A stretch of DNA of 64,000 bases, taken from assembly GCA_014058105.1 (NCBI GenBank), contig JACGCM010001441.1, positions 682,001 to 746,000 on the forward strand, written 5' to 3'. Origin of the DNA: Kingdonia uniflora. Its lineage: Eukaryota > Streptophyta > Magnoliopsida > Ranunculales > Circaeasteraceae. Positions 36,317-48,420 of the stretch are shown here, piece by piece; position 1 is the first letter of the stretch, and every line of letters begins with the position of its first letter. The notes beneath the pieces were generated by a model that was not told the DNA's origin, did not search any database, and saw only the letters and a program-made list of their open reading frames with translations. Both the position numbers and the translations under genes were made by a program.

Positions 36317-36677
36317 CACTTCAAATCATGCATTATATAGAGCAATATCAAATAAGTACAAGGGTTAAGAATAGGGCATACCCATTCACTGTTATTTACT
36401 TCCAAAGACTTCATCCTCTCTTCGACATTAAACAACTTCTTACGCTGAAAAAATAGCCAACATTAGGATAAACAGTGATATCAACATTCCATAAAATTAA
36501 GAAGGATGAGGGGGGGGGGGAGTTTACGAGATGGTTAGTTTCCTCCGTACATCTCGCTATTTCTTTCTTATACTTGGATGTCCAGTTCATTATCTATTCC
36601 AAAGACATAAAGGAGATGAGATATATAACACGAGTTCATTTAACTATGATTTTGGATAATACATCTGATTTTGGATA

Positions 36678-36841
36678 ATCAAACACAAACTCCAATTCAC
36701 TAACTAATAAAGTCGTACACAAAATTAAACTTAAATTCACTATTATCAAACACAAACTCCAATTCACTAACTAAAAATGTCATGCACAAAATTAAACTTA
36801 AATTCACTATTATCAAACACAAACTCCAATTCACTAACTAG
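36678..36841. repeat. 67-bp tandem repeat, about 2.4 units
   Basis: ATCAAACACAAACTCCAATT starts units at 36678, 36745 and 36812. The copies are nearly identical, so the array is young. Confidence 0.85.
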
Positions 36842-37849
36842 AATTAATTTCATTCATTTTGAATGACTTACAAAATCTTCTTTCGCATCAACTTCTTCTT
36901 AACGTTCTCATGTGCAGCCAATAAGTCATCATACTTCTTTGCTAGGGTTGCGTCTGGTACAGGTTGATGTGATTATAGCACAACAAGCTATTCAAAACAC
37001 ACAGCACAAGAACAATGTTACCAGACTTACAAATAATTCAACCACAAACCAATAGTGAATTTTGGTAAACTCGCAGGTGTAGCTGGAGGAAGATGCAAGT
37101 CTATATGCTCCATCAAAAGCGCATTGACCATTTTTAGTGACTCGCTTTCTTTACATTGTACACATTGGGGATAAAATAATCACGCCAGATGCAAGAATGA
37201 TTAATGGAAGACTATTAGTAATTAGGGGTTATTAAAATCAATACTATTAAAAGCTACACACCACATTACATTTTTATTCAACTCAACAAATAAGCTTTGA
37301 TTACAGTCTTCGAGGCCATATTTTTGCCTTAGCTCTGCCCCCAAACTTGTATGTTTTGCCTCTAAATTTTTGCACTCCAATATCTACAAAGAGAAATTTG
37401 ACAAGGAAAATCAGAATTTTGACAAAAACGAATAATAGATGCGATAATGACATCTGCCTAAGACCTTACCTTTGCATCTAGCTGCCTTGGCAGATCTGAG
37501 AACTCTAGTGCACATTGTTTGTCAACTACACGCTTTAGTTGAATGTCCTCCATTTTTTCAATGGTTTATTTCAGCATATCACATTCACATGCCTGAGGTT
37601 AAATTTACTACGTAAAAATTGGCTATTAACGACGTTTATGCGTAACCATTAACAATTGATACATCTGTTGTAAAATTGATCAAATTCTCGACAGATATAT
37701 CTTATGTAAATTTTAAAATCTGTCATTTTGGATCCAATTTGTCGTTATGTTTCTTGACAGTTTTATATGTCGTATTTTAACATGTTTGCGACACATATAA
37801 CGCCCATTTTCTTAACAATGATTTTAAAACATAAAAGCTGCTTAGATTA

Positions 37850-39000
37850 AGAAACCCTACACTCTGCACTTCCCCTCTTCATCTCTTTCTCAACAATGAG
37901 AAAATTCCCCCTCCTCTACTTTCTGCTCATAAATTTAGGGTAACCATACAAACTTTTACTTGGGGTGGATTGATGATATTGGTTACTCTCTATATCTCAT
38001 TTTACAAACTACGAATACTTATCATGGTGCAATGGGTAATGTCAGATATTTCTTCTTTGCTCAGTCCCTCGTTCAATTGCTTCAAAATTAATCTATGATT
38101 AAAGAGTTTTTCGTAGAAGAACATTTCTTCATCGATGACTAATTATACTTTTGAATTTCTAATTTTTCTATTATTCATCTTTCTAATCCTTAATTGTTTT
38201 GTTCTTTTATCGAGCAGGATTTAGGAAACACAATGGCTCCTCAGCGAACCAAGTCTCTCTCTCTCCCTTTCTTAACTAATTGATGGAATTTTGCATTTTT
38301 ATTGAAATGGTTATTCTGGGATTAAATTATATGTTCGATAATGTTTGGATGCAGCTTGATGAATGAGTATAATGTCTCAAATTTTTTTTCTTTATTTAAA
38401 TAAATAATTATGCATCCGTATTTTTCTTTGACATCATGTATTGTGTTTCATCATTTTATGTTAGAATTCTTAGTATGGTTTTTGGACTTACCGTCAACAG
38501 GAAACATTAAAGCACTGCTTTACTCGTATGAGATAGGCTTCGTTGTAGCTATCGTAGTACCGTTCCATTGGATAACCAGACACATCTGTTTTAGAGATTT
38601 GATCTGTAGTTATTAGAGAAGAGAGTCCTAAGGAGATTAGGGTTGCCATGGTGGAGTGTGTAGTACTATTATTCTAGAGAGGGAGAAAGGGGGGCAACAT
38701 AATTAGTGCGATATAGAGATCTAAATAGAGATATGCAAGAAAGCTTCATTATGAATTGGGTTGTTCAACAATTTGGTGCTCAAGGTGGAGTCGCTTAATT
38801 ATTGAAGAAGGTGTTAATCTTTGGTTACAGTAGAGGAAAGAGGAGAAGGGATTCAAGGATGAGCCTTATGGATGTCGTATCTAACTTTAAGGTTCTTGGT
38901 TATCCTTTCTTAATTTCATAACATTGCTTGTCTATAGATGGTGGCTAATTTATAACATGAGATACTTGCTTTAGAGATTGGCTTGTTCCAAATGTCTAGG
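37850..39000. other. CACTA interior, promoter-like and unassigned
   Basis: A CT-rich leader (37860-37920) and an ATG near 38232 opening MAPQRTKSLSLP are seen, but no extended frame. It may be the captured 5' end of the ribokinase fragment or of another gene. Confidence 0.3.
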
Positions 39001-39061
39001 GCTGAAAGATAAGAGAGAGATGCTTGCTTGGGATAAATATAATCATTGATTTATTATTTAT

Positions 39062-39333
39062 TTTGTGGGCCAAGTTGGTGAGGATGCTCATGGGAAATGG
39101 ATTACTGAGGCGCTGGAAGATGGTGGTGGTGAAGTTGGATTATTTGAATACTGTGAATGGTGTACCCACTGGTCATGCTGTGGTGATGCTTCAATCTGAT
39201 GGGCAGAACTTTATCATCATTGTGGGTAGCGTTAATATGTGTTGTTGGCCTGAGTTTTTATCTGATGAGGATTTGGGCATTGTTAGGAATGTTGGGATTG
39301 TGTTGCTTAAGAGGAAGAAATGTTACTATTCTA
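39062..39333 (+). pseudogene. ribokinase gene fragment captured in the CACTA element
   Basis: FVGQVGEDAHGKWITEALED, then after a frameshift KLDYLNTVNGVPTGHAVVML, QSDGQNFIIIVG and WPEFLSDEDLGIVRN with GIVLLKR. These are successive blocks of plant plastid-type ribokinase (PfkB family), which phosphorylates D-ribose. The substrate-binding N-terminus and the ATP/anion-hole C-terminus (the GAGD motif) are both missing. Confidence 0.75.
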
Positions 39334-39405
39334 GAGTATAGAGAGAGGGCTGCCTTTAACCGGTATCGCTATTGTTTTAGAGTGAAAAGAGAGGGTTGTC
39401 TTTAA

Positions 39406-40000
39406 CACTACACGAAAAAAGCACATATAATAGCATTGGAAAAATGCTATAAAAAGCTACAATAGCGTTTTTCGACCACTTTATTCTTCCATGTTATCCT
39501 TTTTATAATAGCATTTTTTTTAACGCTATTAAATAATAGCATTTGAGCAACGCTGTCAATTTATTTTAGATAGCGTTTAGAAAATGCCATAGTTAACTTT
39601 TTATAGCAAGGCTATAATACTATCTATTATCTTTTCCATAGCGTTTATCTAATGCTATCTATTGCCTTTTCCATAGCGTTTGTATAATACTATATATTGT
39701 CTTTTCCATAGCATTTTTCTATTGCTATCTATTGTCTTTTCCATAACGTTTTTCTAATGCTATCTATTGTCTTTTCTATAGCGTTTTTCTAATGTTATCT
39801 ATTGTCTTTTCCATAGTGTTTTTCTACTGCTATCTATTATCTATACCATGGCATTTTTCTAATGCTATCTATTATCTGTACCATAGCGTTTTGTTAAAGC
39901 TATCTATTATCTACCATAACATTTTTCTAAAGCTATATATTATCTACCATAGCGTTTTTCTAATGTTATCTATTAGCTGTACCATAACATCTTCAAATAC
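39406..40000. mobile_element. second CACTA-type terminus with subterminal tandem repeats
   Basis: CACTACACGAAAAAAGCAC at 39406 is a typical CACTA end. It is followed by about ten copies of a 35-40-bp unit with CCATAGCGTTTTTCTAATGC and TATCTATTGTCTTTT (39630-39990). No matching right end (TTTTTTCGTGTAGTG) was seen, so this is a truncated or one-ended copy inside the larger CACTA element. Confidence 0.65.
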
Positions 40001-40019
40001 TATATTTACTCAATAAATT

Positions 40020-42990
40020 AGTAGTAGAAAACAATTATAATGTTCAATAAACGCTATCATTAACACTTTCTAAATTACAAAAATAAAATTAATATTTCAT
40101 CAAATAAATAAAAGTCACAACTTTACTGCATAAAGGACTCTGATACAATAAAAGTTGATCTTATAATCATCATATTCAGGTCTTTACCAAAAAAGAAGAA
40201 AAATAAAAGAAAATCCCTTTTTATCTATGTACAATGGCCAAAACACTGTAAAAAGTCATTTTCAAATGCACGTACCTCCATCATAAATTGCATAAAAGAA
40301 ATGAAAAAGAGTGTAAGCAAATTAAATTATAAATACTAAAACAATTATACCATAGTTAATCCGAAAATGAACACCAATCATGAATCTTACTTTAAATTCT
40401 CCTATATAAAGATCAGTTATAGGTCTACTAATGTATAAGAATTGAATTATATAAGGATACAGTGACGGAGAATAAATAGTTAAGTTATAAGGGTTTATTA
40501 TACCTGAATCAATCATCCTTCATAACCACGTATTTCTTGGGCCATGCAATAAACTCTTTAAAGCACCACCAATTGTAGTTACATCATCAGTTGCCCTCCA
40601 TAATGGGAATGAAGAGTTTACGGCATTCGTAACAGAAACTTTGCATACATTAGACCCAAGAATTTGATTATGCAACATGCATTTTGGATCTTCTATCACC
40701 CACTATGCATGAGCAAGAACAACCTTAGATCCCTTCCAACTTAAAAATTTGCAATTGATATCTTTAGCCTTTCTTTTACATTGTGCATGAAAAGAAAAAT
40801 CAAGATTATATTTGTAATTATATATATATTATGGTTATATTAACTTGGAAGTGCTAAGATTTCAACTATATTATATACAGTGGTCTCTCCATAGAGAAAT
40901 CAGGGCTAGATATTTCATAGAGAAGCTTGGTATAAATTATATTAGAAGATGTGTTACAAAGGCAAGGCTAGCTCTAGTCCTCTTCTTTAAAAAAAGCTTG
41001 ATATATTATTTTAAATTATATATCTAATAAAAAAGCAACCCCAAAAAGAAAAAGGATTTACTTGGGGGGTAGACGTTTGTGTCTGTAATACTTCATTATC
41101 CGCTACACTTCGTACCTCTGATACACTTTGTGCTTGTAAAATGATAAATGAAAGAAACGAGAAATATGTGAAAAAATAATAATAATAGTATTTATAAGAG
41201 ATCACTTTGTTCTCACATTATAATTTCCTTGGGAGAGTGAATGAGGTGTATGTGAAGACTACAAATCTCCTGTACTTTGACCCTGAAGTTCACATAAAAG
41301 ACATGAAATTATCGAGAATAAACAATATTGTGTCAACTACTATTCATCCATCTGTTTGAAAGATAAGCACTGCCTTTGTATAATCAACAGATAGATTCAT
41401 CTGTTTGAATCATACAGATGCTATTCATTATCAAATTCTTTCGAGATCATACAGATGGATTCATTTGTATAATCAAAGACATGCACCCTAATGTATTATG
41501 CAGCTGTTACGGGAGACTAATTATGTATTTCAAACAGATGGATTCATAATTAATGTTTCTAAGAGTAGTTATAGAAATATGCAGTTATTCAAGGCAGTGC
41601 TTCTCTTTCAAATAGATGGATATTTCTATAACTTTGTATACATTAGTCTCCCTTAACAGCAAATTTTGAATAGTAGCAGAAAGTCTAAATGAACATCAAA
41701 ACGGACTGATATTTATGTAGATACTTTGATATAGTAGATCAGATGATCAAGTCTTCCGTAGACGCCAAAATAAAACAATCACGCCCTATAAAAACTCCTA
41801 TAAAATCTAACTGCCACAACTAGTTTTACTCCTATATTAGAAATTCATTAACCATGTAAGATTAGTATGCCAAATCATAATTTGGTTCAACCCATTTGAC
41901 CATATCTGCCACCCTAAAACTCAGACATATCGGTCGCTTTACAAAGAAGCTTACTTCAGTTTCCTATTAGGGGATGTCAAGTGTATATCTCACTTCTGCA
42001 TCAGGTTGTTTTTGGAACTAAGCAACTCAGTGATGACAATATAACAAACAAACTGCATTGTAAGATAAAGGAAGAACAAAAAAATATAATGAAAACAAAC
42101 TGAGAAGTAATTTAGGCTTTGCTTGACATGTCGAGAATTCTTTCACAGATGATGGAGTTTCATTTATTTTTCTTGATTCAACTGTTGCTAACCATTAGAT
42201 CAAAGGAAATAAACCAAATTCCATAATTTGTGGAGGCATAAACTGGATACCAAGCAGAGCCTTATAGTTAGATGAAATCAGGAAAGAAGTCTTGCTTTTA
42301 TCTATATAGCCTTTCTCTAGTTTGGAACAGCTATTGATCATTGCTTGAGTTTTGTGGGCATCATAGGTATATAGATATGGTGGCATCGGAGGGTTCCAGA
42401 AGTGTATGTATAGAAGAAGAGTTTAGGAGATGGAAAGACTGAAAATATAAGCATTATCTGGTCTAGGTATTTTGACTTAATGAAGGTTAGTGCATGGTTA
42501 ATGACTAAGGGCACCTGTATGGTTTATTCGTTTAATCTAACATAGACATGAGTATTTAAGGGTTTGATAAGTTAGTTATTACCTATGGGAAAATTATGAT
42601 TTAGCTAAAAGATAGAACCTTGTAAGTTATATATCGTCATATCCTTAGTTATTATAGATACAATGATTTTTGCGTCGTTAATATATGAGAAGGATTTGTC
42701 GGCTGTTTGTTAGGGTACTTGTTCTGTTCCTTGACACGAGTAATTAGGTTTGGCAATTAGTATATATAAATATTTAAGCGTTATCCTCGTAGCTTAGCCA
42801 CTATTAATTAGAATAACGTTTAGACATTATAGTTAATACTTAACACTTATGAGATAAAATGACTTTGCTAGTTTAGTTTCCTAGACATTTATTAGAATAA
42901 AGTTTAGGCATTATAGTTAACACTTAAACTGTAACCATGCTCAAAATGTTTGGTTTTAAATTTGATTAATGTGTTAATGTTGTTGCCCAA
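40020..42990. other. non-coding CACTA interior
   Basis: AT-rich sequence with no supported gene. A fold-back lies within it at 41346-41621. Confidence 0.45.
41346..41621. repeat. imperfect inverted repeat (fold-back)
   Basis: ATCCATCTGTTTGAAAGATA at 41346 and the inverted ATCCATCTATTTGAAAGAGA at 41621 continue as AGCACTGCCTT on both. This gives arms of about 32 bp around a 210-bp loop, with smaller CAGATGGATTCAT repeats inside. It could be a small MITE. Confidence 0.65.
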
Positions 42991-42993
42991 TAG

Positions 42994-43116
42994 GTTTCGA
43001 ACATTATCTACTTGAATTCTCCTGTTGGAATTGGATTGTCTTACTCTGATAACAAAACTGACTACATGACTGGAGATCTACGGACTGCCTCTGGTACACA
43101 CACATTCCTCCTTAAG
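42994..43116 (+). pseudogene. serine carboxypeptidase-like (SCPL) exon fragment
   Basis: A 41-codon open exon between a TAG acceptor and a GTATG donor reads NIIYLNSPVGIGLSYS and MTGDLRTASGTHTFLLK. This is the block ahead of the catalytic Ser region in plant SCPL peptidases and acyltransferases. The exon itself is unbroken, but the neighbouring SCPL exons (GESYAG motif and others) are not found. Confidence 0.7.
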
Positions 43117-43890
43117 GTATGTACTTTCATAAAATTATCGTATTTCCTTTTTAATATCGTATTTATAAATTATTATACTGTTTGCTGTTGGATAAATGGC
43201 AGTGAAAAAAGTCTGAATAATACCAAGGCAAAAACTTAAGATAACATACTCACACAATGGTGCAGTTTACATCAAAGCAGGTGCAGACTATGTTCAGCAT
43301 GTTTTAGCAATGGTAAAAACTGACATCCACTCCCTCAATCTATCTCCATTTCCATTGACATCATAAGGTTGTTATATTTGTTGAAGTTTATTTATGGTTG
43401 GCTCAATGGCATAAATGCCAAATATGGTGAAACCATTTAAAATGACTATTAAGACAAATGGGTGCAATAGATAAATCATAGCCTATTAACTGTGACCTAG
43501 ATCTTACAGTTTATCCATAATAGCTAGTGATTGAGGAATGAAATTTTCTCTAACTTTTTGCTATCTTAACAGAAGCAATGATATCATGCTTATTCTAACT
43601 CAAGAGTACCGTCGAGGATACATAGATCGATCTGGGATCTGTTATTTGCTTGTAATCGGGAACCAGTGATCATCACGTATTGTAAGTTGTAACTTTATTT
43701 TGTTTCTTGATTTCTTAAAATTTATTAGCACAATTTACTAATTTAGGCTGCAATCATGATAAATCAAATTTTGTAAAGCAAAGCTAATGGTTGTTTTATA
43801 ACATAAAAGGTTGATAACTTATATGAAGTTTCTAGAGATATGCACTCATATATTTGTAAAATAATGTAATTGCACAATTTCGGCTTTCTA

Positions 43891-44462
43891 GAGAGTCAAG
43901 GGGACTCACTTTTGGTGGAGTTCCAGGATGCAAATAAAGTTACCTAGGATCAAGCAATAATCAAAGTTTCATCTTTGACTGGTAATCTAGTAAGCTTCGT
44001 TCCTTATCACAATTAGCCATTTTTCATAAGATTATTAGTTATTTCCTACCATTAAGGGTTGGAGTTATGATACTATACATATTAAGCAGAGTGATAGAGT
44101 TCGGTGGTGGCCACTTTACCATGACGATCATAAATGTGTGGGGAAGGTTCAACTCTCCATTGGCTACAATTACTTATGATGAGGCGAACCCTATAAAGGT
44201 ATTCTCTTTATGTCCAAGCTAAGGTTTGAGCAAATTATGATGACCTTTATTAACTTGTACTTCTACATTATCAATTTTGTATTTTATCTTTTCACAGTGT
44301 GCACAAGTTGTGGAAACTCTTGCTTATGATTTGGTATTGGAGTCTGTTGTGCGTGCTCAACACTTCCATCCCAGGAATTTGTGGATACAAGGACCGCAGA
44401 AGTGGTTATTAAATAATTTTACTAACTATTTTGGAGTTTCAGATTCATACACTAGGCTGAGG
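43891..44462 (+). pseudogene. fragment of a plant C2-domain-type gene
   Basis: Three exon pieces: SQGDSLLVEFQDANKVT with VSSLTG before a GT, then SDRVRWWPLYHDDHKCVGKV with QLSIGYN, a frameshift, and TYDEANPIK before a GTATT. The last reads AQVVETLAYDLVLESVVRAQ, WIQGPQKWLLNNF and TNYFGVSDSYTRLR. The first two look like the end of a C2 domain. The third resembles a conserved, functionally unnamed plant region that follows it. I cannot give a gene name. Confidence 0.5.
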
Positions 44463-44521
44463 TACTTCTATATTCATATTTGTCAAATTAAATAATTAAA
44501 CTTTTACTAAATAATGTCTAA

Positions 44522-44594
44522 TGGACTATTAGCTCAAAATGGATAGAGCGCTCAAATTTTTTGAGAGGGAGATGGTTCAAATCCATCTAGTCCA
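44522..44594 (+). tRNA. tRNA-like sequence, probably a pseudogene or SINE head
   Basis: The 73 bases pair TGGACTA with TAGTCCA as a 7-bp acceptor stem. There is a D-arm (GCTC...GAGC) and a T-arm GATGG-TTCAAAT-CCATC with a good B box (GGTTCAAATCC). The anticodon arm CTCAA-ATTTT-TTGAG has only a 5-base loop, so no normal anticodon can be read. It lies inside the CACTA element. Confidence 0.45.
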
Positions 44595-45023
44595 GTCCAA
44601 TAAATTTTAATTTTTAATATTTTATTTTTAACAAAACAAATAGGAAATTTGAAGTTTAGCGACAAATATATTTGTTGAGAAAACTAGTCATTTTTTCAGA
44701 TAACGACACTTATTATTGTCTTTTTTTTCATATTCAACATATATAATTGTCGTTTATGTTTAATTTAAACGACATTTGTCTCCATGAAACAACAGAAAAT
44801 GTAACATTTATAAGTGACGTATTTTTATAATGAACGACATATTTATATGTTGTAAAAACTTGACATTTATAACTGTCGTTAACAAAAATGACTCCATTTT
44901 TGGTGACAGTTGTTAACGACATAAATCCGTCGTTAATCTAGCATTAATGACATAAATATTTGTCGCAAATGACCATTTTTCACGTAGTGATTGACAAGAA
45001 ACATTTAGATTACTTTCTATGTT

Positions 45024-45177
45024 TTTGTCGATCTCGACAATAATACTATGTAATTGTCGAGTTCGACAATAAGACATATATATGATTTCAGAAATCACTC
45101 AAAAAATTGTCAAATTCGATAATTTACATGTTTCTACCTTCATATACACTGTAATAATTGTCGAACTCAACAATTAC
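45024..45177. repeat. palindrome array, cluster 5
   Basis: Units start at 45024, 45053, 45106 and 45157. The array resumes just beyond the CACTA right TSD. Confidence 0.8.
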
Positions 45178-45239
45178 TTATACTATTAATTGTACATAAA
45201 AACTAACATTATGCTAGATGTAGATAGGTATAACTGACC

Positions 45240-47913
45240 TTCTCTTTGAGGGCATCTCTCAACTTTTTATTGGGTTCAGACTCCGTCTCATTATCTTCCT
45301 TGAGCTTCTGAAGCTGGTCATTTAGTTTGGTGATTTGCTGATCGAAGCCGCCAGATCCACCTCTTATTGGCATGGTATCATGGGCATTTGGAGACAGACT
45401 AGCATGCTCATGATACTACAGAAGTGGTAATTGAAGTGAACAGAATATTAGAGAATAGAAATTTTGAAGTGAATATAATATAAGGGAAGTGAGATAAAAA
45501 TAGTTGTAATATGTACTAACCGATGCATCATATTGTTCAGCAACATCTTCAGATTGGTGCACGGGGGTGTCACCATGCTTATTGACACTGGCTTTCTTCC
45601 TTTGATGAATTCCAACATCATCATCTGCAGCCAGGTCAACAGTAATGGGACAAATTGTAGTCCACGAGACAGAGGCAAACCACTCCAAGTATCCCTCTGT
45701 ATATACTAGATTCCCCTCTCGTACCATCCGCCCCCTATCAGCCTTCTTCAAAATAAACTCCTTCCACTTTTGACTAGAGAAGCAATCAACCCACTCATAC
45801 TTAGGGCTAAATTTCCTCGGCTCTTTTACGCTCCATAGGTTGGAAACCTCTGTCAACAGTCGCTTTGTGAGGATGCCTTATTCCCGATTGAACTCCCGCA
45901 CAAACCTATTTGGGTAGTAGGGCTGAACATGATCTGGACTTGCTAATGCACCATAGGAAAAGGTAACCTCCTTGAATGCATGTGCGGAATCCCTTTTATC
46001 TCAGTATGGGTCCCATACAACCTACATGAAAAATGAATCAAATGTATTATGCACCATTAAGTTGAATAATTTTTCCAGTAGGCCTAAGATGGATTTAACA
46101 ATATTGTTGAATTCAACAATATTATAGTGGACTAGTAGTTATTAAGATGGAGTATTATCGATTTCGATAATTTACCATGTTCATTTCAATAATTTTACAT
46201 ATGCACAAATAAAGAAACCTAAATAATTGTTAAAATCGACAATATTATATGTACAATAGTAGATTTACGTAGTCAATATTATCGAATTCAACAATTATTC
46301 AATTATCTTTAGTTGTGAATATGCAACATTGTCAAAATCGACAATGTTGAAGCAGTGTAATCTACTAACTCCAAGTACAATATGATACAGTATAGCAGGG
46401 TAATGAACTTACATCCTCCAGTTTGTAGTTGTCCAATGCCTCACTAATCCTGAGCAAAGTTATACTATCGTATTAATCTATAACAGATACGTCCCATTTC
46501 CAACAAGTACAGTGTTCGTATGCATCAGAGTTCATCTCCTTGGGGATCCCAGCAAGCTTTGGGAAATGTGCAAAGATCCACGACTGCATGTATGTAGAAA
46601 AGAAAAAAAAATTAGTAGAGGTTCAAGCCATATATAAAAAATAGTTACATAAATGTGTATGAAATTACCTCGAGTAGTGTGGTACATCATGTAAATTGCC
46701 TCCCATCATTTCAGGATATTGCACCCAGATTGTAATACATGTTGGCCTGAACCGCTGATCCCCATGACAACTTCTTTGCCACCTTGTCCTTGGCAAATAG
46801 GTAAAGGTACCGAGCGCTGACATCTGTACCCTTTTTCGTGGGAAATAGAAAGGACCCAAGGACATACAACATATAAGCACGAGCAACAGACCCAGATGTT
46901 AACCCCTTCTTCTTCTTCGCAGCTGCAGCGGTACCGTCACGGAGAACTTTCTCCAACTTGTATGCACAATACTCTTTTAGTTTCCTTAGTGACAACTAAT
47001 TCCCAGCACTCCTATCTTTTAAAGACTTGAATGCATTTAAATCCTGCAGGAGGTTGTTCTTGAAAACCTCTAGAATCTTAGGGAATCCCCAGGTACCACC
47101 AATGACCGTGGCATCACCATTTGCAGGCAACCCAACCAATTACTCCACATCATCCAGAGCTTGAGTCATCTCGCCTCATTTGAAGTGGAAACTATTAGCT
47201 TTCGGCTGCCAACGTTTGGCAAAAGTAAAAATCAGCACAGAGTTGTAATAGTTATAGGATATGGCCCCAATCCTATCCAAACCCTTCAACTTAGCAAAAT
47301 CTTGGACCACTTGTGGTTCCTTGGTCCCACATTGACTGGTGATGGTGAACACGAATGGGAAGCTTCTCCTGAACAATAATAGTGATTATATTAACAAAAT
47401 GTAACTATCAATAATAGGAATAATAAAACATAATTAAACAAGGGATTCCATTAAACAATATACCCGCCCTAGCACGATCGACCTCGCTTTATGGAACCTA
47501 AAGTTCTTCGGCAGGGTTTTATTACTAGGGCCTACGTCTTTGCTGATTGTAGCCCCCTCTCCTTCAGAATGCCCCCCAACAATAGGAATATGCACATCAT
47601 AATCAGGGGAAATATTTGGGAGTTGTTGTTGAGCTCCCAAAGCAGCTTAGGCAGACTCAGTCTCAAATTCTGAACCCTGGGAAATATTTACATCTTGTGC
47701 AGGCTCAGCTTGAGCTCCCAAAGCAGCTTGGGCAGACTCAGTTGGAGGTACTGGTTTAATAATAGCCTCATTGGCAGTGTCAATAGTGTTTAGAGGGACG
47801 ACTGTGCTTGGGTCAATAGTATTTCTCTTTCTTTTATATGTAAGTAGATCTCCTTCTTTGACCAACTCATTTTTTCTTCTATTGGAAGCGGTTAGAGGCA
47901 CTATCTCATTCAT
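45240..47913 (-). pseudogene. plant mobile domain gene of the MULE
   Basis: The ATG at 47913 opens MNEIVPLTASNRRKNELVK and a Pro/Ala/Gln-rich linker with two AALGAQ repeats. The PMD core reads LIFTFAKRWQPKANSFHF, GTWGFPKILEVFKNNLLQDL, ARAYMLYVLGSFLFPTKKGT, KDKVAKKLSWGSAVQANMYY, then AHFPKLAGIPKEMNSDAYEH and YPNRFVREFNRE. The C-terminal part (NLWSVKEPRKFSPKYEWVD, CPITVDLAADDD) ends in a coiled coil near 45300 (QQITKLNDQLQKLKEDNETE). Palindrome clusters fill its introns. Scattered stops (for example after SFHFK) suggest decay. PMD genes in MULEs are established; this copy is distinct from the two Harbinger-borne ones. Confidence 0.8.
46103..46348. repeat. palindrome array, cluster 6 (five units)
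   Basis: Units start at 46103, 46154, 46226, 46277 and 46328. Four of the five spacings are 51 bp or close to it, in an intron of the PMD gene. Confidence 0.85.
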
Positions 47914-47969
47914 TGTGTACCTGTATATATAATTTATTACTCAAAGGATCAGTAAAATTACACTTGGTA

Positions 47970-48420
47970 ATTGTCGAGTTCGACAATATTATGTAAACGT
48001 AAGTCTAATTGCAAATGGTAAATTGTCAAATTCGACAATACTCCATTTCAATAACACCAAGTTAAATGTAACTATTATCAAATTCGGCAATTTAGACTTC
48101 TAAACAATGATAAAATAAAAGGGAGATGAACCAGAGAAATTCCATAATTGTCGAATTCGACAATATTATCTAACCATAACAACAATTACACTACTAAATT
48201 ATTGAATTGGACAATCCTAGATGTTAATAACTTAATTTCACTTCAATATTATCAAATTTAACAATTTTATAGTGTAATTTAAGTTATTTAGGTCATATAT
48301 TGACGAATTCGACAATCATAGATATTAATAACTCAATTTCATTTTAATATTCTCGAATTCAACAATTTTGCAGCATAATTTAAGTTATTTAGGTCAAATA
48401 TTGTTGAATTCGATAATATT
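47970..48420. repeat. palindrome array, cluster 7 (nine units)
   Basis: Units start at 47970, 48022, 48074, 48147, 48198, 48247, 48298, 48349 and 48400, spaced mostly 49-52 bp with one 73-bp gap. The cluster lies upstream of the PMD start codon, so it is 5'-leader or promoter sequence. Confidence 0.9.

Larger units (their letters stand above)
34889..37590 (-). pseudogene. unidentified MULE-borne gene with coiled-coil exons
   Basis: Reading leftwards, small exons with GT-AG edges encode a helical, charged protein: MEDIQLKRVVDKQCALEFSD (donor GTAAGG at 37469), ILECKNLEAKHTSLGAELRQ, ESESLKMVNALLMEHIDLHL and KKYDDLLAAHENVKKKLMRK. Two near-identical mini-exons follow: KLFNVEERMKSLEVNNSEW at about 36450 and KLVNSEDTKKTLEVDNSEW at about 36130. 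The large 3' part reads HEVCRQALKKALASEGMGD, RFPDVIKSLNTFLYKDPAFW and YFDVRIRNFKALLRYHNVKG. There are frame breaks near 35540 and 35130. I do not recognise the family. It sits between the transposase and the PMD gene, now split from its 5' side by the CACTA insertion. Confidence 0.5.
37606..44989. mobile_element. CACTA (En/Spm-type) element carrying gene fragments, nested in the MULE
   Basis: The left end TACTACGTAAAAATTGGC and inverted right end CACTACGTGAAAAATGGTC match with small differences, and a 3-bp ATT lies on both sides (37603-37605, 44990-44992). CACTA elements make 3-bp TSDs. Subterminal TGTCGTTAACGACA-type repeats are dense at 37620-37800 and 44650-44980. No transposase is recognisable. 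Instead the interior holds ribokinase, serine carboxypeptidase-like and C2-domain gene pieces, the make-up of a non-autonomous gene-capturing CACTA. MULE palindromes are absent inside and resume directly outside. Confidence 0.8.

Noticed and set aside
39792..40016. Open frame of 74 codons
   Set aside because: It is only a translation of the CACTA subterminal tandem repeats.
30641..48420. CRISPR array, suggested by regularly spaced palindromes
   Set aside because: Plant nuclear DNA, no cas genes, repeats are diverged and spacers are themselves related to one another.
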